From the NCBI GenBank assembly GCA_965237625.1, contig CBDEGD010000014.1, positions 62,001 to 126,000 of the forward strand: DNA of 64,000 nucleotides. The letters are read 5' to 3'. The DNA comes from JABDIP01 sp965237625 (GTDB lineage Bacteria > Pseudomonadota > Alphaproteobacteria > DSM-16000 > Inquilinaceae). The position numbers and the translations under genes are program-made. The notes beneath the pieces are model-generated. The model had not been told where the DNA came from and did not search any database. It saw nothing but the letters and a program-made list of their open reading frames with translations. Positions 63,795-64,000 of this stretch are shown here, piece by piece. The first letter of the stretch is position 1; every line of letters starts with the position of its first letter.

Positions 63795-64000
63795 TGTCCA
63801 ATTCCCCGATTCCGACGCTGACGCGTCGCTCCTTCCTGGCATCGACCGCCGCTGTAGCGGCTGGCTCGATACTTCCTTTCTCGCAATCCGTGCCGGCCCG
63901 TGCCTCGCCATTGGCGGAGGTTCGCCTGCGGGCCGCACCAGGCCGCGTCCGTCTTGTGCCCAAACCCCACGGCGAGACGTCCGCTTGGTGCTACAACGGC
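63795..64000 (+). CDS. Tat-exported multicopper oxidase, 5' end (partial)
   Basis: ATG 63795 starts MSNSPIPTLTRRSFLASTAA, a twin-arginine signal peptide (TRRSFLAS then a hydrophobic stretch to VPARAS). The mature start includes GETSAWCYNG, matching the P-x-T-x-x-W-x-YNG motif at the N terminus of CopA/CueO-type multicopper oxidases. The frame runs off the right edge at residue 69. The preceding bases hold a hairpin (GTCGGATTCCGATCCGAC, 63658-63675) in the intergenic gap. Such enzymes oxidise Cu(I) in the periplasm. Confidence 0.85.

Overview
The window is a GC-rich chromosomal segment of an alphaproteobacterium, probably a Rhodospirillales-like lineage. The support is the SUF gene order with an IscR-type Rrf2 regulator, RNase E with Arg-rich tail clusters, a ScfR-type regulator divergent from isocitrate lyase, MASE1/HisKA_2 and FixL/FixJ-like signalling, DUF4170 and DUF455 proteins, and an elongator tRNA-Met. 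No prophage, CRISPR array or complete insertion sequence is visible. Almost all of it is core chromosome, with several small palindromic repeat elements.

Layout. 1-2.5 kb: the 3' part of a V-type ATPase A subunit, a secreted SYLF protein, a 105-bp inverted-repeat element and tRNA-Met(CAT). 2.5-9.7 kb: an overlapping FixJ-like regulator/multi-PAS kinase pair, a PAS protein whose HisKA-like box has lost its histidine, an SCP2 protein, mnmA and a saccharopine-dehydrogenase-like enzyme. 9.8-19.3 kb: a long iron-sulfur block on the minus strand (cysE, iscR, nifS-like, ferredoxin, sufB-C-D-S-U-T-A). Three near-identical IscR-like boxes link the cysE promoter, the suf promoter and a divergent alpha/beta hydrolase.

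20.7-25.6 kb: a compact oxidant-repair island holding a LysR regulator, msrB, two tandem cytochrome P460-family proteins, two unknown proteins and msrA. Its two ends carry the same 41-bp element with a LysR-type palindrome, each copy oriented toward the msr gene. A C-terminal relic of a second msrB, lacking the catalytic cysteine, is translationally coupled to msrA. I consider this the most interesting local system.

25.7-36.1 kb: tyrS, a YhdP/AsmA-like envelope protein, glnE, bcp and a DUF4139 protein. glnE has three single-base indels and the DUF4139 gene has one, clustered in about 4.3 kb; this is either a poor-consensus stretch or very recent decay. 36.4-45.5 kb: a ScfR-like regulator divergent from aceA across a palindromic operator, DUF4170, DUF455, a MASE1-HWE kinase with two stand-alone receivers, an ankyrin protein and DUF1801.

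45.6-55.4 kb: prfB with its programmed +1 frameshift, PBP1A, AmiC-type amidase, rne and mtgA. Next comes a chain of three palindromic elements joined at CTAG tetranucleotides, the largest able to fold as a cloverleaf. 55.4-64 kb: an aminotransferase, a divergent gamma-glutamyltransferase-like lipoprotein, a BepA-like metalloprotease, a DsbA-family oxidoreductase, an ArsR-SRPBCC-monooxygenase operon with a double operator, maiA, a HAD hydrolase, a small Cys-containing secreted protein and the start of a Tat-exported multicopper oxidase.
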